The translations under genes and the position numbers were made by a program. The notes under the pieces are model-generated. The model had not been told where the DNA came from. It made no database searches and saw nothing but the letters and a program-made list of their open reading frames with translations. This document shows positions 28,930 through 37,661 of a stretch of DNA of 64,000 bases, one piece after another (position 1 is the first letter of the stretch; the number at the start of each line of letters is the position of its first letter). This DNA is from Candidatus Rhodoblastus alkanivorans (GTDB lineage: Bacteria > Pseudomonadota > Alphaproteobacteria > Rhizobiales > Beijerinckiaceae): contig NZ_JAIVFP010000001.1 in NCBI RefSeq assembly GCF_022760755.1, forward strand, positions 1,592,001-1,656,000, in the 5' to 3' direction.

Positions 28930-29400
28930 TCAGCGCGGGCTCGCCGGTTCCGGCACGCGATAGGCCGAGCTGGCCTTGATCCTTTCCATGGCGAAGCGCG
29001 AGGTGACCTTTTTGAGCGGCGCCGCCGCGATAAGCCGCTGGTAGAAGGCGTCATAGGCGGCGGTGTCGGCGACCACCACCCGCAGAAGATAATCGACGTC
29101 GCCCGCCATGCGGTAAATGTCCATCACCTCGGGCATGGCGGAGACCGCCTGCGCGAAGCGCGCCAGCCAGCCTTGCGAATGGTCCTCGGTTTCGATCGAG
29201 ACAAAGACGGTGAGGCCGAGGCCGATCTTCTGCGGATCGACGAGGGCGACCCGACCGGTGATGACGCCCGATTTTTCGAGCTTTTGCACCCGCTTCCAGC
29301 ATGGCGTCGGCGACAGGCCGACGGCGCGGGCGAGATCGGCGACGGCGATATTCGCGTCTTCCTGGAGCACGGTCAGGATCTTGCGGTCGATCGCGTCCAT
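28930..29400 (-). CDS. Lrp/AsnC-family transcriptional regulator
   Basis: 156 residues from the ATG at 29400, preceded by GGGGG about six bases upstream. The N-terminal helix-turn-helix (MDAIDRKILTVLQEDANIAVADLARAVGLS with PTPCWKRVQKLEKSGVI) and the C-terminal RAM/AsnC effector domain (FVSIETEDHS...PEVMDIYRMAGDVDYLLRVV) are complete. Such proteins sense amino acids and form octamers. The frame is open further upstream, but those residues are not Lrp-like. Two related TTGGCG palindromic sites about 95-125 bases upstream may serve autoregulation. Confidence 0.93.
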   Translation of the reverse strand: MDAIDRKILTVLQEDANIAVADLARAVGLSPTPCWKRVQKLEKSGVITGRVALVDPQKIGLGLTVFVSIETEDHSQGWLARFAQAVSAMPEVMDIYRMAGDVDYLLRVVVADTAAYDAFYQRLIAAAPLKKVTSRFAMERIKASSAYRVPEPASPR

Positions 29401-29491
29401 GACTTGCCCCCTGTACTGGATTCCCGAAAAGCAGTCGCCCGCATCCAGACAAAACGCTGCGAAACAAATGATGAATCTAAGCAGAATTTCG

Positions 29492-29525
29492 TTGGCGCGC
29501 CAATCAATTCCTGCTTGGCGCCCAA
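29492..29525. promoter_or_regulatory. Paired TTGGCGCGCCAA-like sites upstream of the Lrp gene
   Basis: A perfect 12-bp palindrome TTGGCGCGCCAA at 29492-29503 is followed 23 bases on by the related TTGGCGCCCAA (29515-29525). Two similar sites about two helical turns apart upstream of an Lrp-type gene suggest binding of a multimeric regulator. This is inference only. Confidence 0.3.
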
Positions 29526-29650
29526 AATGTGGCCGCATTCAAAAACAAATTGCTTTCGGCTGGGCGAGCGGCGTTTGAGCATGTCCGCATCATGCTCTTA
29601 CGGCGCTCCGGGCCACGCCGGTCAGGCCGTCGGCGGCCTTCGGCGGAAAT

Positions 29651-30484
29651 CTATTGCTGAATCTGCCAGCTGGCTTGCCGGCCGATGTCCACCGTCAAAG
29701 TGGCGATCGCTTCTTCAGGCGCGCTGTTGAAGCACGCGGCGCGGCGCGGCGCCGCGCCGCTGAAATCGAGTCCTTGGGCGACGCGCAGATGTTCGTCGCG
29801 CGGGCAAAACCCTAGCGCGGGGTCGAAGCTGATCCAGCCGATCGGTTCGACATGAACCTCCGCCCAGGCGTGATATGCGCCCGCGCCGTCGGCTCCGTCG
29901 GCGCCGAGAAACAAGCCGGAAATGAAACGTGCGGGAACGTCGAGGCTGCGCGCCGCGGCGACGAAAACCTGGGCCAGCTCTCGGGCCGAGCCAGCGCGCG
30001 CGGCGAAGACTTCCGCCGCCGGGCGCGGCCAATCCGTCTCGCCCGGGGCGAAGGCCAAAGTCTTGTGGAGTTCCCCCATCAGAAGATGCATCTGGCCGAG
30101 CGGGTCGGTTTCATGCGCCAAAGCGTCGATGGCGAAAGCGGTCAATTGCTTGTCGGCGTGGGTCGCCGCCGTGTCGCGCCGGAACACGTCGAGCGGAAGC
30201 CGCTCGACCAGTCCGCGCACGACTCCGGCCGCATCATATGTTTCAACCAGCCCTTCCGCCGTCACCGTCAGCCTGTCGAGCGGGCCGTTGTGCGAGCAAC
30301 TGTGGACGACATTGCCGAAAGCGTCCTTGCTGCGGCGCAGGGTCGCGTCCGGCTGCACGTCGACCACCCAGTCCCTGATATCCTGGGTGTCGTAGCTGCG
30401 GGGCTTGAGGCGAAAGACCTGGTTCAACGCGCGAACCGGCTCGGCGTAGGTAATCTGGAGCTGGAACTGAACAGAGGCGCGCAT
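29651..30484 (-). CDS. Transglutaminase-like protein lacking the catalytic Cys
   Basis: A 277-residue protein with the bacterial transglutaminase N-terminal domain (residues 1-80) and a transglutaminase core (about 140-230). The His and Asp of the triad are present (H205 in AYHAWAEV, D221 in SFDPALGF). The motif that should read GxC[RQ][DE] reads G165-S-A167-R-E, so Ala replaces the nucleophilic Cys; the codons there are TCG GCC CGA GAG. The protein is probably a non-catalytic binding or scaffold subunit. It is the last gene of an ATP-grasp / alpha-E / transglutaminase set, 35 bases after the alpha-E stop. The catalytically complete relative in this window is the DUF2126 protein. Confidence 0.87.
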   Translation of the reverse strand: MRASVQFQLQITYAEPVRALNQVFRLKPRSYDTQDIRDWVVDVQPDATLRRSKDAFGNVVHSCSHNGPLDRLTVTAEGLVETYDAAGVVRGLVERLPLDVFRRDTAATHADKQLTAFAIDALAHETDPLGQMHLLMGELHKTLAFAPGETDWPRPAAEVFAARAGSARELAQVFVAAARSLDVPARFISGLFLGADGADGAGAYHAWAEVHVEPIGWISFDPALGFCPRDEHLRVAQGLDFSGAAPRRAACFNSAPEEAIATLTVDIGRQASWQIQQ

Positions 30485-30519
30485 GGAGCGGAGCTTTCCC
30501 CGGGACTGAACGTGCGAAT

Positions 30520-31479
30520 TTATCCAATCAGATATTGCTCGGTGATTTCCGCGCCGAGCCGGTTGTTGTCGGTGACGAAGGCGTCCACGAATTCGTGCAG
30601 CCCGGACTGGAAGACTTCCTTGATCGAGGCGCTCTCCAGCCGGCGCCTCATGTTGCGGGCGTGGCGCTGGGACGCGCCCTGGATGCCATATTGGTTGGCG
30701 ATGGCGTCGAGGAAGCGCACGATATTATCATAGCAGGACAGAAGCGAACGCGGCATTTCCAAGCGCAGGATCAGAAGGTCGGCGACGTTCCACGGCTTGA
30801 TGCTCTCGCGATAGACCCAATGATAGGCGGTGAGCGCCGAAACCGAGCGCAGGATCGCGGCCCATTGGAAATAATCGACCGAACCGCCCACGGCTTCCTG
30901 CTCGGGCAGGAGGACGTGATATTTCACGTCGAGCACGCGAGCGGTATTATCGGCGCGCTCGATATAGACGCCGAGCCGGGAGAAATAATAGGCGTCGTTA
31001 CGCAGCATGGTGCGGTAGCCCGAGCCGTCATAGAGACTCGACGTCTTCTTGACGTAGTCGAGAAACTTGGACAGCTCCTCGCGGTCGATCCGGCCGAGTT
31101 CCTTGTGGACGGCCTCGAATTTTTTCAGCTCCAGCCAAGCGCTGTTGATGCCCTCCCACATTTCCGTGGTCAGCGCCGTGCGCACGGCGCGGGCGTTGGT
31201 GCGGCCGAATTCGATGCAGTTGCGGATGCTCGACTGGTTGCGCTCGTCGAAGGCCAGATAGGCGATGACATTGGCCTCGTCCGGCGTCTCGAAATAGTCA
31301 TAGAAGGTTTCGTCGGCTCCGGAGGCGATCAGCACGCTCTGCCATTCGTCCTGCGCCATGGCATAGGCCTTGGGCAGGGCCGCGATGCGGCTGGAGGCTT
31401 CGATCAGGCGGGCGAGGAAGTCCGCGCGCTCAAGATAGCGCGAGACCCAGAAGAGATTGTCGGCGGTGCGGGAAAGCAT
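30520..31479 (-). CDS. Alpha-E domain protein (DUF403)
   Basis: A 319-residue, nearly all-helical soluble protein. It begins MLSRTADNLFWVSRYLERAD, the signature N-terminus of the alpha-E family, and contains SLYDGSGYRTMLRNDAYYF with YIERADNTARVLDVKYH. It is found next to circularly permuted ATP-grasp and transglutaminase genes and is thought to act with them in peptide synthesis or modification; the reaction is unknown. The reading frame is open far upstream, but that part is the antisense-frame shadow of the ATP-grasp gene. An in-frame ATG at 31518 would add 13 residues. It lies 77 bases after the ATP-grasp stop. Confidence 0.88.
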   Translation of the reverse strand: MLSRTADNLFWVSRYLERADFLARLIEASSRIAALPKAYAMAQDEWQSVLIASGADETFYDYFETPDEANVIAYLAFDERNQSSIRNCIEFGRTNARAVRTALTTEMWEGINSAWLELKKFEAVHKELGRIDREELSKFLDYVKKTSSLYDGSGYRTMLRNDAYYFSRLGVYIERADNTARVLDVKYHVLLPEQEAVGGSVDYFQWAAILRSVSALTAYHWVYRESIKPWNVADLLILRLEMPRSLLSCYDNIVRFLDAIANQYGIQGASQRHARNMRRRLESASIKEVFQSGLHEFVDAFVTDNNRLGAEITEQYLIG

Positions 31480-31556
31480 GGGCGACCTTAGCGAGAAAAG
31501 CTTCGGGCGGAAAGGCATAGGCCGGTCCGCCGTATGGTGGCGGCAAACGGCGAGAG

Positions 31557-32993
31557 TCAGGGCGCGGCGGCGTCGGTCTCCAACACCCAGGTGTCCTTGG
31601 TGCCGCCGCCCTGGCTCGAATTGACCACCAGCGAACCCTCTTTCAGAGCGACGCGGGTGAGGCCGCCGGGCACGACCCGGACGCCGTCCGAGCCGGACAG
31701 CACGAAGGGGCGCAGATCGACATGGCGCGGCGCGACGCCATTGGCGACCGCGGTGGGGCAGGTGGACAGCGACAGGGTCGGCTGGGCGATGAAACCGTCC
31801 GGCGCCGTCTCGAGTTTCTTGCGGAAGGTCTCGATCTGCTCCTTGGTCGCGTGGGGCCCGACCAGCATGCCATATCCCCCGGAGCCGTTGACTTCCTTGA
31901 CCACGAGTTCGGGAAGGTGGTCGAGCACATATTTCAGCGCCTCGGGCTCGCGGCAGCGCCAGGTCGAAACGTTCTTCAGTTTCGGCTCCTCGCCGAGATA
32001 GAAGCGGGTGATCTCCGGCATATAGGTGTAGATCGCCTTGTCGTCGGCCACGCCTGCCCCGACGGCGTTGGCCAGCGTGACATTGCCGCCGATATATGCG
32101 CCCATCAGGCCGGCGGCGCCGAGCACCGAATCCTCCTTGAAAACGAGCGGATCGATGAAATCGTCGTCTACTCGCCGGTAGATGACGTCCACGCGCTTGT
32201 GGCCCTCGGTGGTGCGCATGAATACGACGTCGTCCTTGACAACGAGGTCGCGGCCCTCGACCAGTTCGACGCCGAGCTTGTCGGCCAGGAAGGAATGTTC
32301 GTAATAGGCGGAATTGAACTGGCCCGGCGTGAGCACCACGATATTCGGCTCGCTCGCGCAGTTCGGCGGGGCGACCGAGCGCAAGGTCGCGAGCAAAGCG
32401 TCGGGATAATTCTCGACCGGCATGACCCGATGATCCGCGAACAGATCTGGCGCTAGCCGGATCATCATCTCGCGGTTCTCCAGCATGTAGGAAACGCCCG
32501 ACGGCGTGCGGCAATTATCCTCGAGGACGTAAAAATCGTGATCGTCCACGCGGACGATGTCGATCCCCGCTATATGGGTCCAGATATCGTGGGGAACGCG
32601 CCGGCCCTGCATTTCCGGACGGTAGCACTCGTTGCGGAACACCAGGTCCGCCGGAACCACGCCGGCGCGGATGATTTCCTGCGCGCCATAGACGTCGGTC
32701 AGGAACATGTTCAGCACCTTGACGCGCTGGATCAGGCCGGCTTCGAGCCGCCGCCATTCGTCGTGCCCGAGCAGACGGGGAATAAGGTCGAAGGGTATGA
32801 GGCGCTCGGCGGCCTCCTTGTCGCCATAGACCGCGAAGGTGATGCCGATGCGGCGGAACAGCATTTCCGCCTGCTGGCGCCGGGAATCCAGCAACCCGGG
32901 CGGCGACGTCTCCAGCCACTTGGCTATGCGCCTGTAAAGGGCGCGCGGCGTTCCAGCGCCATTGTTCATCTCGTCAAAACAGGGAACGCTCAT
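31557..32993 (-). CDS. Circularly permuted ATP-grasp ligase (DUF404/DUF407)
   Basis: A 478-residue protein of the circularly permuted ATP-grasp family, predicted amide ligases. Recognisable blocks are YGDKEAAERLIPFDLIPR, FLTDVYGAQEIIRAG, DIVRVDDHDFYVLEDNCRTPSGVSYMLENR, DVIYRRVDDDFIDPL, the glycine-rich ATP loop VKEVNGSGGYGMLVGP, and RHVDLRPFVLSG near the C-terminus. It is the first gene of the three-gene set with alpha-E and the Cys-less transglutaminase. Together they match a known but functionally unresolved neighbourhood thought to make or attach peptides. The promoter faces the RND operon across a 360-base gap containing a long spaced inverted repeat. Confidence 0.92.
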   Translation of the reverse strand: MSVPCFDEMNNGAGTPRALYRRIAKWLETSPPGLLDSRRQQAEMLFRRIGITFAVYGDKEAAERLIPFDLIPRLLGHDEWRRLEAGLIQRVKVLNMFLTDVYGAQEIIRAGVVPADLVFRNECYRPEMQGRRVPHDIWTHIAGIDIVRVDDHDFYVLEDNCRTPSGVSYMLENREMMIRLAPDLFADHRVMPVENYPDALLATLRSVAPPNCASEPNIVVLTPGQFNSAYYEHSFLADKLGVELVEGRDLVVKDDVVFMRTTEGHKRVDVIYRRVDDDFIDPLVFKEDSVLGAAGLMGAYIGGNVTLANAVGAGVADDKAIYTYMPEITRFYLGEEPKLKNVSTWRCREPEALKYVLDHLPELVVKEVNGSGGYGMLVGPHATKEQIETFRKKLETAPDGFIAQPTLSLSTCPTAVANGVAPRHVDLRPFVLSGSDGVRVVPGGLTRVALKEGSLVVNSSQGGGTKDTWVLETDAAAP

Positions 32994-33104
32994 CGGCTCG
33001 ATCGCCTGGTTGGAAGTTTCACTCTGACCTTACACGCCGCGCCCGCGAACCGGCCGCGCATCCGGTCTTCACAGACTGAATCGTCGGGCTCGCCCGCGCT
33101 TTGA

Positions 33105-33156
33105 CCTAGCTTAAATGCCGCGTTGCGGGATTTGACAGCCTAAACTTTAAGCTAGG
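33105..33156. promoter_or_regulatory. Spaced 11-bp inverted repeat in a divergent promoter region
   Basis: CCTAGCTTAAA (33105-33115) and TTTAAGCTAGG (33146-33156) are exact reverse complements, with centres 41 bases apart (about four helical turns). A TTGACA hexamer lies between them at 33132. The gap 32994-33350 separates the ATP-grasp operon from the RND efflux operon, so the pair may be operator half-sites or looping sites. Apart from this I see no gene in the gap. Confidence 0.45.
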
Positions 33157-33350
33157 CGCCCTGTCACGGGCGGAAGAACAATTGGATGCGGTCGGCTGCA
33201 TAAAAAATGATCAGACTGTCTGAAGTTTTGCTTTCCAGCCCGCGCGGCCCTGTCGCCGCGAGGCCGGCGACACCATTTGCTTCCCGACGTCGCCAGGGTT
33301 ACAAGCCCCGGACGGCTTTCGCGGCCAGTCGCGCGCTATCGGTTCATCTA

Positions 33351-34481
33351 ATGCGGAAATTCGTCTTCGGCCTTGTCTTCGTCCTGCTCGCCGGGCTCGT
33401 CGCCGGGGTTTATTACTTCCATTTCCAGATCAAGCCGGAGATCGCGCGCGCGGCGATCGCCGCCATGCCGCGCCCGGCGGCCGGCGTGGCGGTGGAGGCG
33501 GCGCGCGCCGAGACCTGGGCGCCGCATGTGTCGGCGATCGGGACGTTCAAGTCGGTTCCGGGCATCGACGTCTCCAGCCAGGTGGCGGGCATCGTCGCCG
33601 CCATCGCCTTCAAGAACGGCCAGGACGTCGAAAAGGGCGCGCTTCTGGTCAAGCTGGACGATTCGACGGAACAGGCCGATTTGCGCACCAACAAGGCGCA
33701 GATGAAAAACGCCCAACAGGCGTTCGACCGCCAGAAAATGCTTCAGGCGAGCGGCGTCGCCGCGCGCGCCAATTTCGATCTCGCGCAAGCCTTGCGCGAC
33801 CAGGCCGCAGGCGCGGAGGACAAGACCCTGGCGCTGATCGGCCAGAAGACGATCACGGCGCCTTTCGCGGGCCGCCTCGGCATCCGCAAAGTTGATGTCG
33901 GCCAATATGTCGCAGCGGGCAGCCCGATGGTTTCGCTCCAGCGGCTCGACCCGATCTATCTCGACTTCCCGGCGCCGGAGCAGGACTATCCGAACCTGTA
34001 TATCGGGCAGGAGGTTTCGGCGCGGCTCGACGCCTTCCCCGGGACGCGCTTCAAGGGCAAGGTCAGCAATATCGACGCGCGGGTCGATCCCACCACCCGG
34101 GCGATTCTGGTGCGGGCGGAATTCGCCAATCCCGACAAGAAGATTCTGCCGGGCATGTTTGGCCATGTCGATTTCGAGGCCGGCAAGCCGGCCCGCGTCG
34201 TCACCGCGCCGCGCACCTCGGTCGCCTTTTCGCTCTATGGCGATTCGGTCTTTGTCGTCAGGCCCGACGACAAGCAAAAGGGTTTCGACGGCCCGCTCCA
34301 TGTCGAAAGGCGCTCGGTCAAGGTCGGCGACGCGCAGGGCGACCGCATCGTGCTGCTCGCCGGCGTCGAGCCGGGCGAAAAAGTCGTCACCGAGGGGCAG
34401 ATCAAGCTCCAGCCCGGCGCCCATGTGCGCATTGAGCCTGACGCGGCGATGACGCCGCCGGCCGTCCGGCCCATGCCGTAA
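33351..34481 (+). CDS. RND efflux periplasmic adaptor (membrane fusion protein)
   Basis: 376 residues from the ATG at 33351, which gives an N-terminal membrane anchor MRKFVFGLVFVLLAGLVAG. The upstream in-frame start at 33207 would precede this with an unlikely arginine-rich leader. The order is barrel-sandwich (PGIDVSSQVAGIVAAI, KKGALLVKLDD-like), a coiled-coil hairpin around residues 105-150, a second lipoyl half (TITAPFAGRLGIRKVDVGQYV) and a beta-barrel. It links the inner-membrane pump encoded 11 bases downstream to an outer-membrane channel encoded elsewhere. No TetR regulator is adjacent. Confidence 0.92.
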   Translation: MRKFVFGLVFVLLAGLVAGVYYFHFQIKPEIARAAIAAMPRPAAGVAVEAARAETWAPHVSAIGTFKSVPGIDVSSQVAGIVAAIAFKNGQDVEKGALLVKLDDSTEQADLRTNKAQMKNAQQAFDRQKMLQASGVAARANFDLAQALRDQAAGAEDKTLALIGQKTITAPFAGRLGIRKVDVGQYVAAGSPMVSLQRLDPIYLDFPAPEQDYPNLYIGQEVSARLDAFPGTRFKGKVSNIDARVDPTTRAILVRAEFANPDKKILPGMFGHVDFEAGKPARVVTAPRTSVAFSLYGDSVFVVRPDDKQKGFDGPLHVERRSVKVGDAQGDRIVLLAGVEPGEKVVTEGQIKLQPGAHVRIEPDAAMTPPAVRPMP

Positions 34482-34492
34482 GCGAGCCGACG

Positions 34493-37400
34493 ATGGGCGC
34501 CTTTACCGATCTCTTCATCCGCCGGCCGGTGCTCTCGGTCGTGGTGAGCCTGCTGATCCTGCTCGTCGGCGCGCAGGCCGGCTTCAAATTGCAGATCCGG
34601 CAATATCCGGCCCTGTCGTCGGCGACGATCACCATCACCACCACCTATCCAGGCGCCAACGCCGACCTCGTCAAGGGCTTCATCACCACGCCGATCGAAC
34701 AGGCGGTGGCGAGCGCCGAAGGGGTGGACACGCTCGTCTCCAATTCGCAGCAGAACGTCTCGACCGTGACGCTCAACCTGCGCCTCAACGCCAATGCCGA
34801 CCGGGCGATGACCGACGTGCTGGCCAAGGTCGCGCAGGTCAAGCAGATTTTGCCGAAAGAAGCCAACGATCCGGTGGTGGTCAAGCAGACCGGGCAGGGC
34901 ACGGCGCTGCTCTATATGTCGTTCAATTCGGACACGCTGACCGCCGCCCAGATCACCGACTACATCACCCGCGTCGTACAGCCGCGCCTGCAAACCATCG
35001 ACGGCGTGGCCAGCGCCCAGATCATCGGCGGGCAGAATTTCGCCATGCGCATCTGGCTCGACCCCGACAGGATGGCGGCGCGCGGGGTGACAGCGGCGGA
35101 CATCCGCAACGCTTTGATCGCGAATAATTTCACCTCAGCCGCCGGGCAGATCAAAGGCGATTTCACCCAGACCAGCATCAACGCCCTGACCTCGCTGGAA
35201 ACGGCCAAGGCCTTCGCCCAGCTCGTCGTCTTCAACAAGGGCGACGCCCTGGTGAAGCTCGGCGACGTCGCCCGCATCGACCTTGGTCCGCAGAGCGTCG
35301 ATTCTTCCGCCGTCTTCGACGGGCTCAAGGCGGTGTTCATCGGCATTTACGCGACGCCGACCGCCAATCCGCTGACCGTCATCCAGGACGTTCGCGCGGC
35401 CTTTCCCTCGATCCAGGCGGCGCTGCCGGCAGGGGTCAAGGGCGCCATCGCCTATGACGCGACCGAATTCATCCGCGCCTCGATCCATGAAGTGGCGAAA
35501 ACCCTGCTCGAAGCCGGGGCCATCGTCATTGTCGTGATCTTTCTGTTTCTGGGCGACCTGCGCTCGACCCTGATTCCGATCGTCACCATTCCGCTGTCGC
35601 TCATCGGCGTCATGATCTTCATGCTGCTGCTCGGCTATTCGATCAATCTCCTGACCCTGCTCGCTTTCGTGCTGGCGATCGGCCTGGTGGTGGACGACGC
35701 CATCGTCGTGGTCGAAAACATCTATCGCCATATCGAGGAAGGCTATTCGCCCAAACGGGCGGCTATGCTCGGCGCGCGCGAAATCGCTCTGCCGGTGGTC
35801 GGCATGACGATCACGCTTGCCGCAGTCTATGCGCCGATCGGTTTTGTCGGCGGCCTTTCCGGCGCCCTGTTCAAGGAATTCGCCTTCACCCTGGCCGGCG
35901 CAGTCGTGGTTTCCGGCTTCATCGCGCTGACCTTGTCGCCGATGATGTGTTCGAAGCTCTTGAAGCCGCATGAGCGCCACGCGCCGGGGGCGGCGCGCAA
36001 GGGCCGGCGCAGCATGGTCGAATTTCTGGACGACGCCTTCGAGTCCCTGCGCCGCCGCTACGAGCGCCTGCTGCATCGCACGCTCAACTTCCGCGCCCTG
36101 ACCATTCTCGTCCTGGTCGGCGTGCTGGCGCTCACCGGCCTGCTCTATGTCTCGACCCCGCGCGAACTGGCGCCGGAGGAGGACCAGGGTCTGCTGTTGA
36201 CCATGGTCAAGACGCCGCAATACGCCAATCTCGATTATCTCGAAACCGTCACCAGCCGGCTGCAGAAAAACGTCTTCGACAAGGTTCCGGAAAAGGACCA
36301 TGTCTTCGTCATCAACGGCTCGCAGGGCGTCAATACCGGCATGGCGGGCATGCTGCTCAAACCGTGGGACGAACGGAAACGCAGCCAGAGCCAGATCCTG
36401 CAAAGCCTGCAGCCGCTGCTCGCCGATCAGACCGGCGCCCAGGTCTTCGCTTTCGCCTTGCCGTCGCTGCCCGGCTCGACCGGCGGCCCGCCGGTGCAAT
36501 TCGTCATCCGCACCGCCGGCGACTATCGCACGCTCGCCGGCGTGCTCGATCAAATGCTCGCCGAAGCGCGCAAGAGCGGCCTCTTCATCTTCACTGACGG
36601 CGATCTGAAATTCGACACGCCGCAATTCGAGGTGAAGATCGACGCCGCCAAGGCGTCGAGCCTCGGCGTCACCATGCAGGACATCGGCGCGACCCTGGCG
36701 ACTTTTCTGGGCGGCAATTACGTCAACCGCTTCAATCTCAACGGCCGCTCCTATGAGGTCATTCCCCAGGCGCCGCGCGACTTCCGCCTGACCTCCGACT
36801 GGCTGATGCGCTACCAGCTGCGCACGGCGAGCGGCGCGCTGATCCCGCTCTCGACCGTGGTGAGCATCGAACAGAAAACCCAGCCCAATGCGCTGATGAG
36901 CTTCCAGCAGCTCAATGCCGCGACGCTGTCCGGCGTGCCTTTCCCCGGCCACACGCTCGGCGAGGCTCTGGGCTTTCTCGAACGCAAGGCGAAAGAGATT
37001 TTACCCGAGGGCTATTCGTATGATTTCCAGGGTGAGAGCCGGCAATTCGTCCAGGAGGGCGACACCCTCGCGCTCGCCTTCGTGTTCTCGCTGATCGTGA
37101 TCTATCTGGTGCTCGCGGCGCAGTTCGAGAGTTTCCGCGATCCCTTCATCGTGCTGATCGCCCTGCCGACCTCGATGTTCGGCGCCTTGTTGCCGCTCAA
37201 CATTCTCGGCGTCGTCGGCGCCGCCTCGATCAATATCTATACCCAGATCGGCCTGATGACATTGATTGGCCTGATCTCGAAACACGGCATCCTGATGGTC
37301 GATTTCGCCAATCAGATGCAGCGCCGCGAAGGCTTCAACCCCCGCGAGGCGATCGAACACGCGGCCGGCGTGCGCCTGCGCCCGATCTTGATGACCACAG

Positions 37401-37636
37401 CCGCTATGGTGGTCGGCATGATCCCGCTGATTGTGGCGTCGGGCGCCGGCGCCCGCAGCCGCGCCGCGATCGGCATGGTCATCGGCGCTGGCATGAGCGT
37501 CGGCACGATTTTTACCCTTTTCGTCACCCCGGCGGTCTATTCCCTGCTGGCGCGCAAGCACGACAGCAGCGAGTTGCTGGATGAGGCCGGGCCGCTCGCG
37601 CCGGAAAAGGCGCGAGGGGAAGTCGCGGAAGTTTGA
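34493..37636 (+). CDS. RND multidrug efflux pump, inner-membrane transporter
   Basis: A 1047-residue pump of the HAE1/MexF type with twelve membrane helices and two large periplasmic loops. The proton-relay Asp pair in TM4 is present (GLVVDDAIVVVENIYRH). Duplicated halves are visible, each starting with a helix and a porter domain (TYPGANADLVKGFITTPIEQ in the first). The C-terminal conserved stretch GLISKHGILMVDFANQ is present. It exports hydrophobic compounds in exchange for protons together with the upstream adaptor; there is no outer-membrane factor gene here. The ATG at 34493 is the likely start. Confidence 0.95.
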   Translation: MGAFTDLFIRRPVLSVVVSLLILLVGAQAGFKLQIRQYPALSSATITITTTYPGANADLVKGFITTPIEQAVASAEGVDTLVSNSQQNVSTVTLNLRLNANADRAMTDVLAKVAQVKQILPKEANDPVVVKQTGQGTALLYMSFNSDTLTAAQITDYITRVVQPRLQTIDGVASAQIIGGQNFAMRIWLDPDRMAARGVTAADIRNALIANNFTSAAGQIKGDFTQTSINALTSLETAKAFAQLVVFNKGDALVKLGDVARIDLGPQSVDSSAVFDGLKAVFIGIYATPTANPLTVIQDVRAAFPSIQAALPAGVKGAIAYDATEFIRASIHEVAKTLLEAGAIVIVVIFLFLGDLRSTLIPIVTIPLSLIGVMIFMLLLGYSINLLTLLAFVLAIGLVVDDAIVVVENIYRHIEEGYSPKRAAMLGAREIALPVVGMTITLAAVYAPIGFVGGLSGALFKEFAFTLAGAVVVSGFIALTLSPMMCSKLLKPHERHAPGAARKGRRSMVEFLDDAFESLRRRYERLLHRTLNFRALTILVLVGVLALTGLLYVSTPRELAPEEDQGLLLTMVKTPQYANLDYLETVTSRLQKNVFDKVPEKDHVFVINGSQGVNTGMAGMLLKPWDERKRSQSQILQSLQPLLADQTGAQVFAFALPSLPGSTGGPPVQFVIRTAGDYRTLAGVLDQMLAEARKSGLFIFTDGDLKFDTPQFEVKIDAAKASSLGVTMQDIGATLATFLGGNYVNRFNLNGRSYEVIPQAPRDFRLTSDWLMRYQLRTASGALIPLSTVVSIEQKTQPNALMSFQQLNAATLSGVPFPGHTLGEALGFLERKAKEILPEGYSYDFQGESRQFVQEGDTLALAFVFSLIVIYLVLAAQFESFRDPFIVLIALPTSMFGALLPLNILGVVGAASINIYTQIGLMTLIGLISKHGILMVDFANQMQRREGFNPREAIEHAAGVRLRPILMTTAAMVVGMIPLIVASGAGARSRAAIGMVIGAGMSVGTIFTLFVTPAVYSLLARKHDSSELLDEAGPLAPEKARGEVAEV

Positions 37637-37661
37637 CGTTCGGTCGCCAGGCGCAGCCCTG

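Noticed and set aside
31480-32514. Apparent N-terminal extension of the alpha-E protein (open frame to 32514)
   Set aside because: It lies inside the ATP-grasp gene in another frame and has Arg-rich nonsense composition. The alpha-E family starts at 31479.
35135-36952. 605-residue frame antisense to the RND pump
   Set aside because: Shadow frame; no motif and biased composition.
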